Positions 44,157-53,600 of a DNA stretch of 64,000 nt are shown one piece after another (the stretch's first letter is position 1; every line of letters starts with the position of its first letter). The DNA comes from Lucinisca nassula (Eukaryota; Mollusca; Bivalvia; Lucinida; Lucinidae): positions 103,543,497-103,607,496 of the forward strand of contig OY757020.1 in the NCBI GenBank assembly GCA_963580285.1, given 5' to 3'. The notes below the pieces were generated by a model, which saw only the letters and a list, made by a program, of their open reading frames with translations, did not search any database and was not told where the DNA came from. A program made the translations under genes and the position numbers.

Positions 44157-46641
44157 CAAGAGGGCCATGATGGCCCTGGATCGCCTACCTGATCCATAGG
44201 GTAACAAGTGGGCCCCGGGGAGAGCCATTACTGACCCCATGGCTATAATTTACATAATCTTGGTAGTGGTCTAAAAGGTGAAGCTTCATACCAACTATCA
44301 AAGAATGGAGCTTTCTAGTTTCAGACAAGAAGATTTTTAAAGGTTTTCCCTATATAAGTCTATATGAAACCTGCCGGTCCCGGGGCTTGGCCGTTTTTGG
44401 CCCCAGGGCTATAATTTCAACAATCTTGGTAGAAATCCACAAGACAAAAACGTCATACCAAATATCAAAGACCTTGGCTTTCTGATTTCAGACAAGAAGA
44501 TTTTCAAAGTTTTCCCAATATGTCTATGTAAAACAAGTGGGCTCGGGTGGGCCCATTTTTGACCCTAGGACACTAATTTGAACAATTTTGGTAGAGGTCC
44601 ACTACATGAAACTTCATACCAAATATCAAAGACCTTGGCCTTCTGGTTTCAGACAAGAAGATTTTTCAAAGGATTTCCCTACATAAGTCTATGTTAAACC
44701 AGTGGGCACCGGGGTGGGTCCATTTTTTGGGCTCAGGGCTATAATTGGAACAATTTTGGTAGAGGTCTACTAAATATCAAAGACGTTAGCCTTCTGGATT
44801 CAGACAAGAAGATTTTAACTGTTTTCCAAATATAAGACAATGTAAAACCAGTGGGCCTCGGGGCGGAGCCATTTTTGGTCCCAGGGCTATAATTTGATCA
44901 ATCTTGGTCTAGGTCCACTAGATAAAGCTTCATACCAAATATCAAAGAACCGAGCCTTCTAGTTTCAGACAAGAAGATTTATATAGATTTTCCCTATATA
45001 AGTCAATGTAAAACCAGTGGGCCCCGGCGAACGGGGCATTTTTGGTCCCAGGGCTATAATTTGAATAATCTTGATAGAGGTCCACTAGACGAGGCTTCAT
45101 ACCAAATATCAAAGACCTGAACCTTCTGGTTTCACACAAGATTTTTAAAGATTTTCTCTATATAAGTCAATGTAAAACCAAAGGACCCTGGGGTGGGGGC
45201 AGTTTGGGCCAAAGGGCTATAATTTGAACAATCTTGGCCAAGGTCCACTAGATGAAGCTACACACCAAATATCAAAGACCTGGGCCTGGTGGTTTCAGAG
45301 ATTAAGATTTTTAAAGATATTCCCTACATAAGCCTATGTTAAACCAAAGGGCACCAGGGCGGGGGCATTTTTGGCCCTAGGGCTATAATTTAAACAATCT
45401 TGATAGAGGTGCACTAGATGAAGCTTCACACCAAATATCAAAGACCTGGGCCTTGTGGTTTCAGAGAAGAACATTTATAAAGATTTTCCCTATATAAGTC
45501 TATGTAAAACCAAAGGGCCCCGGGGCGGGGGCATTTTTGGCCCCAGGGATATAGTTTGAACAATCTTGATAGAGGTCCACTAGATGAAGCTTGACACCAA
45601 ATATCGAAGACTGTAGTGGGCCTTCTGGTTTCAGACAAGAAGATTTTAAAGGTTTTCCCTATATAAGTCTGTGTGAAACTGGTGGGCCCCGGCGCGGGGA
45701 CATTTTTGGCCCTATGGCTAAATTTGAACAATCTTGGTAGAGTTCCACTAGATGAAGCTTCATACCAAATATCAAAGACCTGGGCCTTGCGGTTTCAGAG
45801 AAGATTCCCTATAAAAGTCTATGTAAAACCAAAGGGCCCAGGGTGGGGGCATTTTGGCCAGAGGGCTATAATTTGAACAAACTTGGTAGAGGTCCACCAG
45901 ATGAAGCTTCATACCAAATATCGAAGACCTGGGCCTTGCGGTTTTTTGATGTCAGGGCTATAATTTGAACAATCTTGGTAGAGGTCCACTAGATCAAGCT
46001 TCATACCAAATATCAAAGTCCTGGGACTTGCACCTTCAGAGAAGAAGATTTTTGAAGATTTTCCCTACATAAGTCTATGTAAAACCAAAGGGCCCTGGGG
46101 CAGGGACATTTTTGGCCCCAGGGATATAATTTGAACAATCTTGATAGAGGTCCACTAGATGAAGCTTCACACCAAATATCAAACACCTGGGCCTTCTGGT
46201 TTCAGACAAGAAGATTTTTAAAGGTTTTCCCTATATAAGTCTATGTTAAACTGGTGGGCCCCGGCGTGGGGGCATGTTTGGCCCCAGCGCTTTAATTTGA
46301 ACAATCTTGGTAGAGGTCCACTAGATGAAGCTTCATACCAAATATCGAAGACCTGGGCCTTCCAGTTTCAGAGAAGAAGATTTTTAAAGTTTTCATTTAA
46401 AAAAAAAAATCTATTTTTAGCTCCTAGGGCTAGATGTGCAACAGAATGAAACCATTTGAACAACTTTGAAAGGGTACCACCTAAGGATCATTCCTGTGAA
46501 GTTTCATCAAAATCTGATTAGTGGTTTAGGAGGAGATGTTGTTTGAAGAAAAAGTTTACACACGCACACACACACACAATGGACGACAGACAAAAAGTGA
46601 TCCCAAAAGCTCACCTCGTCACTACGTGACAGATGAGCTAA
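44157..46641 (+). mobile_element. Helitron-like nonautonomous element H2
   Basis: Begins CAAGAGGGCCATGATGGCCC (palindrome), GATCGCCTACCTGATCC. Ends with hairpin GTCACTACGTGAC, then AGATGAG and CTAA. The interior holds about fourteen units of 120-165 bp (AACAATCTTGGTAGAGGTCC, AAGCTTCATACCAAATATCA, CCCTATATAAGTCTATGT). The tail (GGTTTAGGAGGAGATGTTGT) is homologous to that of H1. Inserted in a B MITE at AAGAA|AAATATC. Confidence 0.8.
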
Positions 46642-46698
46642 AAATATCACAATTTTTCATCTTAAAATTTTTCTCTTTTTCGGAAATGAAGTTTAGAA

Positions 46699-46976
46699 TT
46701 ATGAAAACACACCTATACAAATACATTGCCACCTTTATCGCCGAAAAAATGAAAATGTTAAGATGAAAAATTATGATATTTTTCTTATTGCTGCTCAAAA
46801 TATAGATTGTAGGCACTCATTAGAACCGCCTCGTTAAGGCGGTTCTAACGAGTACCCACAATCTATATTTTAGAGCAGAAATAAGAAAAATAAGGTTTAC
46901 CCCTGATAACCCCAGTTTTACTATATAAAAGTGGGGTTCAAAGGGGTTAAAATTATATAGGTCTGTTTTCTTGATG
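46699..46976. mobile_element. P1 MITE, subfamily B, nested in another B MITE
   Basis: ATGAAAACACACCTATACAA to TAGGTCTGTTTTCTTGATG with full P1 palindrome (CGTTAAGGCGG centre). The host B element continues at AATGTATTTGTGTAGG; GAAT may be the duplicated target. Confidence 0.85.
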
Positions 46977-47159
46977 AATGTATTTGTGTAGGCGTGTTTT
47001 GTAATGAGATGGCTTTTCATGAGCTTAATTATCTGGGTCTACACGGTGTGACAAGAGTATCTGTACCCATCTGTAGGCTTGAAAGGGTTAATCTCCCAAT
47101 TAAAATGTACATGTACACTATTTCGGACACAAAGCAGGGTCCACCGACCCGGCATAGAA

Positions 47160-47350
47160 CCACATCATATTCCACCATGTATAAATATTTCCAGAAATTA
47201 TCGTATTTACCATATGTTTTCGGCCAGACAGACCTGTGCATACCTGGGCAAACAGCGATGCCACAGAATCATCAGGGTCAACATTGTTTGCAACTTACTC
47301 AGCTATTTTCACACACAACATCAAGTGGTAAGTTGTACCTTTTCAAGTTT
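47160..47350. mobile_element. P2 element, subfamily 4, decayed core
   Basis: TTACCATATGTTTTCGGCCA, GACAGACCTGTGCATACCTG, GGGCAAACAGCGATGCCACA, CATCAGGGTCAACATTGTTTGC. Flanks match the copy at 50188-50340. A related flank without the core is at 47600-47645. Confidence 0.6.
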
Positions 47351-47756
47351 TAGAGCAACAGTTGCTATGGTAAGGTGCTATGGTGTCTGTAAACTTTGGG
47401 TAAATATGGTATTGACCACTTGCAAAAACTGATAGTCTACCACAAAAATTTTGAGCTGAATCCATATACTACATGTATATTTAACAGGGATGAGAATTTT
47501 CCATTTCTTGTTTTAGAGGATTTCCTGTTTTTGGCGAAAAACTGATATAAAAGGTAAGATTTCTCCCATATGTCCAGATTTGATGTATTTTGAACTCCAT
47601 AAATTACCATATTTATCATATGTTTTCGACCAGACAGACGGAATGGTCATTTTCTCTTATTTGAATGGAATTCCTCTTTTTGTTGGAATTTTTGCACTCA
47701 TCCTTATTACTATAGTATCTTCCCTAAATACCCCAAAAATCCTTAAAATCCGGACA
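47351..47756. other. No gene seen
   Basis: AT-rich intronic sequence. The only recognised piece is the subfamily 4 flank TTATCATATGTTTTCGACCA near 47612. Confidence 0.45.
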
Positions 47757-47955
47757 CCCTGAGGACTTGCCGTAATTCTCCTAATAAATTTCAACAAACT
47801 TGTTCCATGATCCAGCAGGGTGTCCAAAAGATGCAGACAGAATGGCAAAAATAGTGTAGACCCTGATCAGACTGCTCCTGCCAGGGCAGACTGATCTGGA
47901 TCTGCACTGTTTGCTTAGGCCTATTTGTCCCAATTCTTAAGATTATTATGGTATA
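47757..47955. mobile_element. P2 element, subfamily 2
   Basis: CCTGAGGACTTGCCGTAATT, TGTTCCATGATCCAGCAGGG, ATAGTGTAGACCCTGATCAG, GGGCAGACTGATCTGGATCT, CCTATTTGTCCCAATTCTTA. Confidence 0.8.
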
Positions 47956-47966
47956 CTCGAGTGTTT

Positions 47967-48189
47967 TAACCCATTTAGTACCAGAAACCCCAAAACGAGT
48001 AGGTAGCCTGGCAAACACTGCAGACCCAGATCAGACGCCACAGAACGCGGCATCTGATCAGGGCCTCCACTGTTTGCAAAAAGTTTAGCCATTTTCCAAA
48101 TGAATTTTGAAGAAAACAAACCTAAAACCCCTAACTTTGGACTCCTGATATATAAGGAGGAAGATTCCATTTGGTACAAAAAGGGTTAA
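47967..48189. mobile_element. P2 element, subfamily 1, full length
   Basis: Ends TTAACCCATTTAGTACC and TGGTACAAAAAGGGTTAA are inverted. The core at 48012-48078 (AGACCCAGATCAGACGCC...) is partly decayed. 223 bp. A second copy is at 59578-59791. Confidence 0.85.
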
Positions 48190-48885
48190 TGGGCGATGGA
48201 GTCCAAGCATAAAATATTTTGTTTGCAGTTGCTGATCCATGAATTTTAATTGGAGTATTCTGTAAAATGTAAAAAATAGCCCAAATGCTACATGTCACAA
48301 TCTGTTACAGTAATTACCTATAGTATTGAGACAATTTTAAGAAAGCTATTTTAACCACAAATGGTGTACACAAAATATGCTTTGGGCGACAAGGCTTGAG
48401 ATGCTTTTTTTTCATGTCTCATGGTTTGAACCCATTCTCAATCAGCTAGTATCAGCCCCAGTTTGTGATAGGATAGAAAATATAACTTAAAAATCTATTT
48501 TAAAATTGTCAAACAAAACCTAACCATTGTTATATCAACTGGTCGTCAGCAGCCTAACAGGCTGGTGACAACCGGTTGTCAGCAGCCTCACAGGCTGGTG
48601 ACAACCGGTTGTCAGTAGCCAGTTCCTAGAAGATATAAGGAAAATTGTAATTCCAAGAAATTTCCAAGATGCTGTTGACTCAGAGTTCTCGTTAACTCCA
48701 AATTTGGATTAATTTACTCCAACTTTTTCATTTCTGATCCCAGCTTCTTGGAAAGTCTCAATAGAAAAGTATGGTTAAACTCTAACTTTTTCTGGAGGAC
48801 AGCATTTTTACTCAAACTTTCAAAATCCTAGTGAGAACCCTGTTGACTGTCGGGCAAGTGGTTGAACTTTGGACTTGTCAGACTC
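48190..48885. other. Unclassified; short tandem repeat and a dispersed repeat
   Basis: At 48540-48622 about two and a half copies of a 34-36 bp unit (GGTTGTCAGCAGCCTCACAG) occur. At 48676-48845 (TTCTCGTTAACTCC, TCCAACTTTTTCATTTCTGA, AAATCCTAGTGAGAACCCTG) there is similarity to 54515-54612. Confidence 0.55.
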
Positions 48886-49009
48886 TGGAGATGCCATCTC
48901 AATGTTGGGGTAAAAGTCCAACGAAACTGGAAGTCAAGTCTCCAAAATGACCTGAATAGAGCTGACGGGGGCGTTAAACCTCAAATCAAACAAAGCACAA
49001 ACAAACAAA
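48886..49009 (+). mobile_element. SINE family S1, tail part only
   Basis: GATGCCATCTCAATGTTGGG, CTCCAAAATGACCTGAATAG, GGCGTTAAACCTCAAATCAA. Confidence 0.75.
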
Positions 49010-49224
49010 ATGTGCTGGTGGAAGACAATCAGATCTGGACAGCCTTTGAGCAGTCTGAGCTGGGTCTGAACCTTTTCCTCTGTTATTAGTGTGGCCTCAG
49101 TAAATTTGCTTTTTTAAACCAAGTGTCCATAGAAGATTTTGGGTAGGATTTTTGTGGGTAGGCAATTGCACATTTTGGGCCCCAGCATAGCTGTTCATAA
49201 GGGGTTAAAAAGACAATTCAGGAA

Positions 49225-49362
49225 TAATTGTCTGTATTTCTTACGAACAATCTATATTTTAGAGCAGAAATAAGAAAAATTAGGTACACCCCTGTAAACC
49301 CCAGTTTTACTATATAAAAGTGGGGTTCAAGGGGGTCAAAATTATATAGGCATATTTTCGTG
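49225..49362. mobile_element. P1 MITE, subfamily B, half element
   Basis: Starts inside the palindrome right arm (ACAATCTATATTTTAGAGCA) and runs to the B end (ATAGGCATATTTTCGTGATG). Confidence 0.75.
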
Positions 49363-49365
49363 ATG

Positions 49366-49643
49366 AAAACCACATCCCATGAACAAGTCTGTAAAATTAT
49401 CACCTCAGTAAACCCCACTATATATTTAGTAAACTGGGGTTTACAGGGGTATACATTATTTTTCTTATTTCTGCTCCAAGATATATGTTGTTGGTACTTG
49501 TTAGAACCACCGCCGGTTCTAATGAGCACCCACAACCTATGTTTGCAGTATAAATAAGAAAACTATCACAAATTTTCATCAGAAAAGTAGCCATTTCAGA
49601 GATGTTACAAATGCACTTTGTCGCACGGGCGTGATATCGAAAT
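49366..49643. mobile_element. P1 MITE, subfamily A, shortened palindrome
   Basis: CATCCCATGAACAAGTCTGT to ACGGGCGTGATATCGAAATG. The core is TTAGAACCACCGCCGGTTCTAA. Confidence 0.8.
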
Positions 49644-49656
49644 GATACTGTCCCTC

Positions 49657-49921
49657 ACGAAAACACGCCTGTATAACTTTGACCCCCTTGAACCCCACTT
49701 TTATATAGTAAAACTGGAGTTTGTAGGGGTAAAGCTATTTTTTCATATTTCTGCTCTAAAATATAGACTGTGGGTATTCGTTAGAACCGCAGTTCTAATG
49801 AGTACCCACAATCTATATTTGGAGCAGAAATAAGAAAAATATCACAATTTTTCATCTTAAAATTTTCATTTTTTCGGCGATAAAGGTTACAATGTATTTG
49901 TATAGGCGTGTTTTCGTAATG
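49657..49921. mobile_element. P1 MITE, subfamily B, loopless palindrome
   Basis: CTCACGAAAACACGCCTGTA to ATAGGCGTGTTTTCGTAATG. The core is TTAGAACCGCAGTTCTAATG, lacking the CCTC..GAGG centre. Confidence 0.85.
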
Positions 49922-50045
49922 CTTAGGAATGACAGAGAATACACAGTTTACTCATAGCAACAGACAAGGTATGTATTTTGTGGCAACTGAAGGGTAGGTT
50001 TTGTCAGTAAACCATAAAAACCTATGTTATGTGGCGAGGCGGTAG

Positions 50046-50438
50046 GGTTGGCTAATCAGAGGTGAAAAGATAATCGATTATCAGTCCTGTCATTGCGATC
50101 GATAATCGATTAGTGATCGCTAAGGTTTTTGTCATTATTTTACCTACATGTATCTGACTTTCTGTCTGAGCATGACTCTTACCATATGTTGCACTTTACC
50201 ATAAGTATATTTGAACAGACAGGCCTGAGCAAACAGTGTAGACCCAGATGAGACGCCGCATAATGCGGCGTCTCATCAGGGTCTGCACTGTTTGCCATTC
50301 ATCCAGCTATTTTAGGCATAACTTTGGGTAGTAAAGTGTACCTATCAAGTAATCGATTAAAAGCAAATCAGAAATGATAATCATTTTTGTGGAATTTATC
50401 GATCGATTAATCGATTATACGATTAATCGTGGCAGCCT
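50046..50438. mobile_element. Element with many ATCGATTA motifs, hosting a P2 element
   Basis: GATAATCGATTATCAG, CGATCGATAATCGATTAG on the left and ATCGATCGATTAATCGATTA + TACGATTAATCG on the right. Between them, 50188-50340 is a P2 element of subfamily 4 with a perfect ACGCCGCATAATGCGGCGT centre. Confidence 0.55.
50188..50340. mobile_element. P2 element, subfamily 4, intact palindrome
   Basis: GCAAACAGTGTAGACCCAGA + TGAGACGCCGC and its mirrored arm to CACTGTTTGC. Flanks CTTACCATATG and CATTCATCCAGCTATTTTAG match the 47160 copy. Confidence 0.8.
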
Positions 50439-50654
50439 TACGAGGCGGTACTAATGAATACCCACAACATAGGTTTACATGAAGAAATAAGGAATAGCCT
50501 TCAATTATCACAAAATTCCCACCTTATATGTTGCTATGTTTAATTACTTATTTACCCAGCTTAAGTTAATGTTCCAGGCAACTGGGCAACGGATTTGTCA
50601 TGCCCTGCATCATAACCCAGGTTAAAGGCTGGGTTAAAGGCGGTATCCACAAAA

Positions 50655-50815
50655 AAATTATTATTTTTCTTATTTCTGCATGAAAACATATGGTATGGGT
50701 ACTCATTAGAAGCCTCTTGCTCAGGCACTTCTAATGAGTACCAACAACGTATGTTTTTTAGCAGAAGTACATAATGTAAGAAAAATATCATTATTTTTAG
50801 GATGACAAAAAGTGC
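50655..50815. mobile_element. P1-like MITE with altered core
   Basis: TATGGTATGGGTACTCATTA + GAAGCCTCTTGCTCAGGCACTTC + TAATGAGTACCAACAACG. The centre differs (AGCCTCTTGCTCAGGC) but remains palindromic. Confidence 0.7.
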
Positions 50816-50835
50816 TTAGTCTCCCTAGAGCTATC

Positions 50836-51115
50836 ATCATGTGAACAAGTCCATGAAAAGAACACCCCACTAAACCCCACTTTATATAGAGAAAACTGGG
50901 GTTAATGGGGGTATATATTATTTTTTTATTTCTGCTCCAAAACATAGGTTGTGGGTACTTGTTAGAACCGCCTCATTGAGGCAGTTCTAACAAGCACCCA
51001 CAACCTATGTCTGCAGTATAAATAAGAAAAATATCAAGGATTTTCATCAGAAAAGCAGCCAATGATGGAGGTGTGAAAAATGTACTATGTCGCTCAGGTG
51101 TGTTATCATAATGGC
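50836..51115. mobile_element. P1 MITE, subfamily A, full length
   Basis: CATCATGTGAACAAGTCCAT to CAGGTGTGTTATCATAATG. The arms carry CTTGTTAGAACCGCCTCATT paired to GAGGCAGTTCTAACAAGC. Confidence 0.9.
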
Positions 51116-51164
51116 AGTCGTGAGGTATTAGTATGGATCAAGATATCAGAAAAAACATTTCCCA

Positions 51165-51345
51165 TAAATACACCTATACCCCTTTATAACACTGATCATT
51201 ATAACAGTTTCGGATAGAACATGATTTCAAAATGGATCACTATGTAGAAAAATTACTACATGTATATTGGTCCTTTTTCTGTAAAACCTTCACATTTTTG
51301 TATGGCTGTATGGACTCCAAAACAGTGTTATAACGAGATTACGAA
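51165..51345. mobile_element. MITE of the TACACCAC family, diverged
   Basis: CACCTATACCCCTTTATAAC, AACAGTTTCGGATAGAACAT, GGACTCCAAAACAGTGTTATAA. Lies just 3' of the bZIP exon, in the intron. Confidence 0.5.
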
Positions 51346-51402
51346 GTACAAACATATATCATCAATAGTCTGTGTCTGCAGGTACACTCAACAGGTACTC
51401 AC

Positions 51403-51627
51403 CAGCTCTAACTCATCTCTCAAAGCAAACACAGCCTTCTCCCTGTTGGCCACCAGATCTTCCAAATACTGATACCGCAGCTTCTTGCGGGCTCGACATT
51501 CTCTTGCGCTCTGTCGGCTTCTCTCAAGCTTCGCTCTCACATCCATCTTGGAACTTCGTCTCCCGGGGCGGCGCCCCACTCGCTTGGAGGGCCTGTCCCC
51601 AGACATACCACTTGTTGAAGGTTCGTT
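51403..51627 (-). CDS. CREBL2: CREBL2 (REPTOR-BP) bZIP exon
   Basis: A 75-codon exon on the minus strand between acceptor ATTGTTTCAG|AACGAACC and donor GAGCTG|GTGAGTACC. Residues 31-58 carry the basic region (KLERSRQSARECRARKKLR), followed by the start of the zipper (YQYLEDLVANREKAVFALRD). This is the diagnostic CREBL2 segment. Most bZIPs have Asn in the N-x7-R signature; here that place is Ser (RSRQSAREC), as in vertebrate CREBL2 as I remember it. The exon ends ELEL and joins YKQWC of the 26594-27172 exon in phase 0. A likely start Met is at 51606-51604 (MSGDRPSKRVGRRPGRRSSK), giving about 260 residues in total. The frame is open to the exon edge, so an upstream coding exon cannot be excluded. 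Confidence 0.93.
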
Positions 51628-51728
51628 CTGAAACAATATCATTACAAACATTAAGATAACACACCCATGTGATATAGTGCATTTTTCCATACCTCCAAGA
51701 AGGTAATTCTTTTGGTAAATGTTTTTAA

Positions 51729-51936
51729 TACACCACAACCCCGTTATAACATGGTTTTGGATATGACACATTTTCAAGATGGGTCCCAAAAATGTATAGA
51801 TTATATGGAAAAATGACCATAAATGGTCATTTTTCTATATAATCTATACATTTTTGTTTGGATATAACATGGTTGCTAAACTAACACTGTTTCTGCTTTG
51901 GACCCCATTTATAGTGTTATTAGAGGTTGTGGTGTA
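51729..51936. mobile_element. MITE with TACACCACAACC terminal inverted repeats
   Basis: TACACCACAACCCCGTTATA and AGAGGTTGTGGTGTA are inverted. The centre is a palindrome ATGTATAGATTATATGGAAA + AATGACCATAAATGGTCATT. 208 bp, best copy of the family. Confidence 0.85.
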
Positions 51937-51957
51937 CAAGCTTTTCTTAGGTATACT

Positions 51958-52138
51958 CAAAATATTATTTTGGGTGCTTGTTAGAATTGCCTCATTGAGA
52001 CGGTTCTAACAAGTACCCACAACCTATGTAGTGGAGCAGAATCAAGAGAAATAATGTATACCCCTGTAAACCCAAGTTTTCTCTATATAAAGTGGGGTTT
52101 AGAGGGGTGTTCTATACATGGACTTGTTAACATTATGT
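51958..52138. mobile_element. P1 MITE, subfamily A, reverse, partial
   Basis: TGGGTGCTTGTTAGAATTGC + CTCATTGAGACGGTTCTAAC, GTAGTGGAGCAGAATCAAGA, GGGGTGTTCTATACATGGAC. Confidence 0.8.
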
Positions 52139-52157
52139 ACATTTAGAGTGATCATAC

Positions 52158-52460
52158 TTGCCCCTACCCAACGGGGCTTAAGAAATATATGGACTGCATG
52201 ATGCTTCAACACAGAGCTGAATCCGACCTGCACACGAGTACTGGTAAACCGCTTAGAGGATCTAAGCCTGCCCAGGCAAAGCTGTGCACAAAAGTCGGAC
52301 CGTCCATGCTTATAAACCCTATTGGTTTCATTGGGTGACAGGGCTTGAGATGTCATTTCATCTCAATGCCGGGTGAAAGTCCCACAAAATTGGAAGCACA
52401 TCTCAAAAATGACCTTTACAATGTTGACGGGGACGTTAAACCCCAAATCAAACAAACAAA
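52158..52460 (+). mobile_element. SINE family S1, full length
   Basis: TGCCCCTACCCAACGGGGCT head, ACACGAGTACTGGTAAACCG, GACAGGGCTTGAGATGTCAT, CCAAATCAAACAAACAAAA tail. Confidence 0.88.
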
Positions 52461-52528
52461 ACTTATACAAAATCACACAGTACCCCATAGATGATGGTAA
52501 ATTTCCTAAAATTTTGAATATACAGAAA

Positions 52529-52665
52529 ATTCCTATATTAAGACCACCTTTGGGACTGTTCAAAAGTGGTCTTTAAGACCACTTTTAAACAGTCCACCTT
52601 TGGGACTGTTCAAAAGTGGTCTTTAAGACCACTTTTAAACAGTCCCAAAGGTGGTCTCTGACAAG
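52529..52665. mobile_element. MITE with repeated GACCACC palindromes
   Basis: AAGACCACCTTTGGGACTGT + TCAAAAGTGGTCTTTAAGAC and mirrored pieces recur, so two overlapping palindromes share arms. Related to 1961-2070 and 54690-54745. Confidence 0.75.
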
Positions 52666-52854
52666 TGGACATTGTGTGCAGAAAGCACGAGGAAAAAGTA
52701 ACCCTACCCTTCTGAATAAGCTTTCTATGGCAGAGTTACTGGTAATCTTAATTTTAGGTGGTCTTAATAGCGGAATTTCACTGTATATATCACTTTTACA
52801 TCCATAAATACTAGCATTTGTATCGTAAAAATATTAAAAATTCACACACTTTGA

Positions 52855-53015
52855 GGACTTGCTGTAATTCTCCTAAAATCTTAACAAATTTGTTTCGCGA
52901 TCTGCAAGGAGTCAAAAAGGTGTAAACAGAATGGCAAACAAGAGAAGTTTGATCTGGGTCTGCACTGTTTGCTTAGACCCATCTGTCCCAATACTTAGAA
53001 TCATTATGGTATAAA
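52855..53015. mobile_element. P2 element, subfamily 2, core collapsed
   Basis: GAGGACTTGCTGTAATTCTC, GGCAAACAAGAGAAGTTTGA, GATCTGGGTCTGCACTGTTTGC, CCATCTGTCCCAATACTTAG. The left arm and loop are gone. Confidence 0.7.
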
Positions 53016-53039
53016 TTTAGTTTTTGCAAATGCATAATT

Positions 53040-53125
53040 TTGACATGATGTGGCCAGGGATTGAACCTGTGACCTCCCAATCCCAAAGAAGGCACTCTAC
53101 CACTAGGTTATTGCAGTTTGAACAC
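53040..53125 (-). mobile_element. SINE family S5, head fragment
   Basis: Read minus: ACCTAGTGGTAGAGTGCCTT, TGGGAGGTCACAGGTTCAAT, CCCTGGCCACATC. Resembles the 3150-3471 head. Confidence 0.55.
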
Positions 53126-53397
53126 TGAGCTAGCCCTTTTACTGGCTGTGGGGAAAAAAAGGAGTGGTAATGTTCACCCATTATTTACATGAGTCTCCAT
53201 AGCACAGTGATAGAGGCTGAGAATCTGCTTCAAGTGATGAGGTCACTGGTTGAATCCCCACCCAGCTACATCAAAGGCATGAAAATGGTAAAAAAAAACT
53301 GCCATGCCTGTCATTCATATTATCAAGAGAAGTCACAGAAAGATAAACTAGAGCGCGCAGTCGATGGCAAGCCATCGCAAATCCCCACGTTTTCTGT

Positions 53398-53600
53398 CAA
53401 AATTTGACCTTTTGACCCCTCCCCAGGGCCCCTGGGGGCAGGGACAAAAAAATGTGCTCTTGCGCAAGCCATTCATGTAAGCAACTCGCATACCAAATTT
53501 GGTTGAATTCCGGCTAACGGTTTAGGAGGAGATAGCTGGACAGACAGACGGACGGAGGCGATAACAATATCCCCACTTTTTTTAAAAACGTGGGGATAAT
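53398..53600 (+). mobile_element. 3' end of a Helitron-like element
   Basis: CGGTTTAGGAGGAGATAGCT, GACAGACAGACGGACGGAGG, then hairpin CCCCACTTTTTTTAAAAACG + TGGGG and ATAATAAA. This ending resembles 20150-20230. Confidence 0.6.

Larger units (their letters stand above)
43963..47006. mobile_element. P1 MITE, subfamily B, host of two later insertions
   Basis: Left part 43963-44156 with intact P1 palindrome (CGATG centre). The right part resumes at 46642 (AAATATCACAATTTTTCATC) and finishes GTAGGCGTGTTTTGTAATG at 47006. Interrupted by H2 (44157-46641) and by a second B MITE (46699-46976). Uninterrupted length is about 280 bp. Confidence 0.85.
27173..51402 (-). other. CREBL2: CREBL2 intron, about 24.2 kb
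   Basis: Bounded on the minus strand by donor CTG|GTGAGT at 51402 and acceptor TTTCAG| at 27173. Both join codons in phase 0. It contains two Tc1-type transposons, several Helitron-like elements, tandem arrays and many MITEs and SINEs. I see no further CREBL2 coding exon inside it, and none is needed to join the conserved protein. Confidence 0.8.

Noticed and set aside
44942..45876. Open frames in the 44-46 kb region
   Set aside because: Short frames recurring with the H2 tandem unit; no codon-level sign of a gene.
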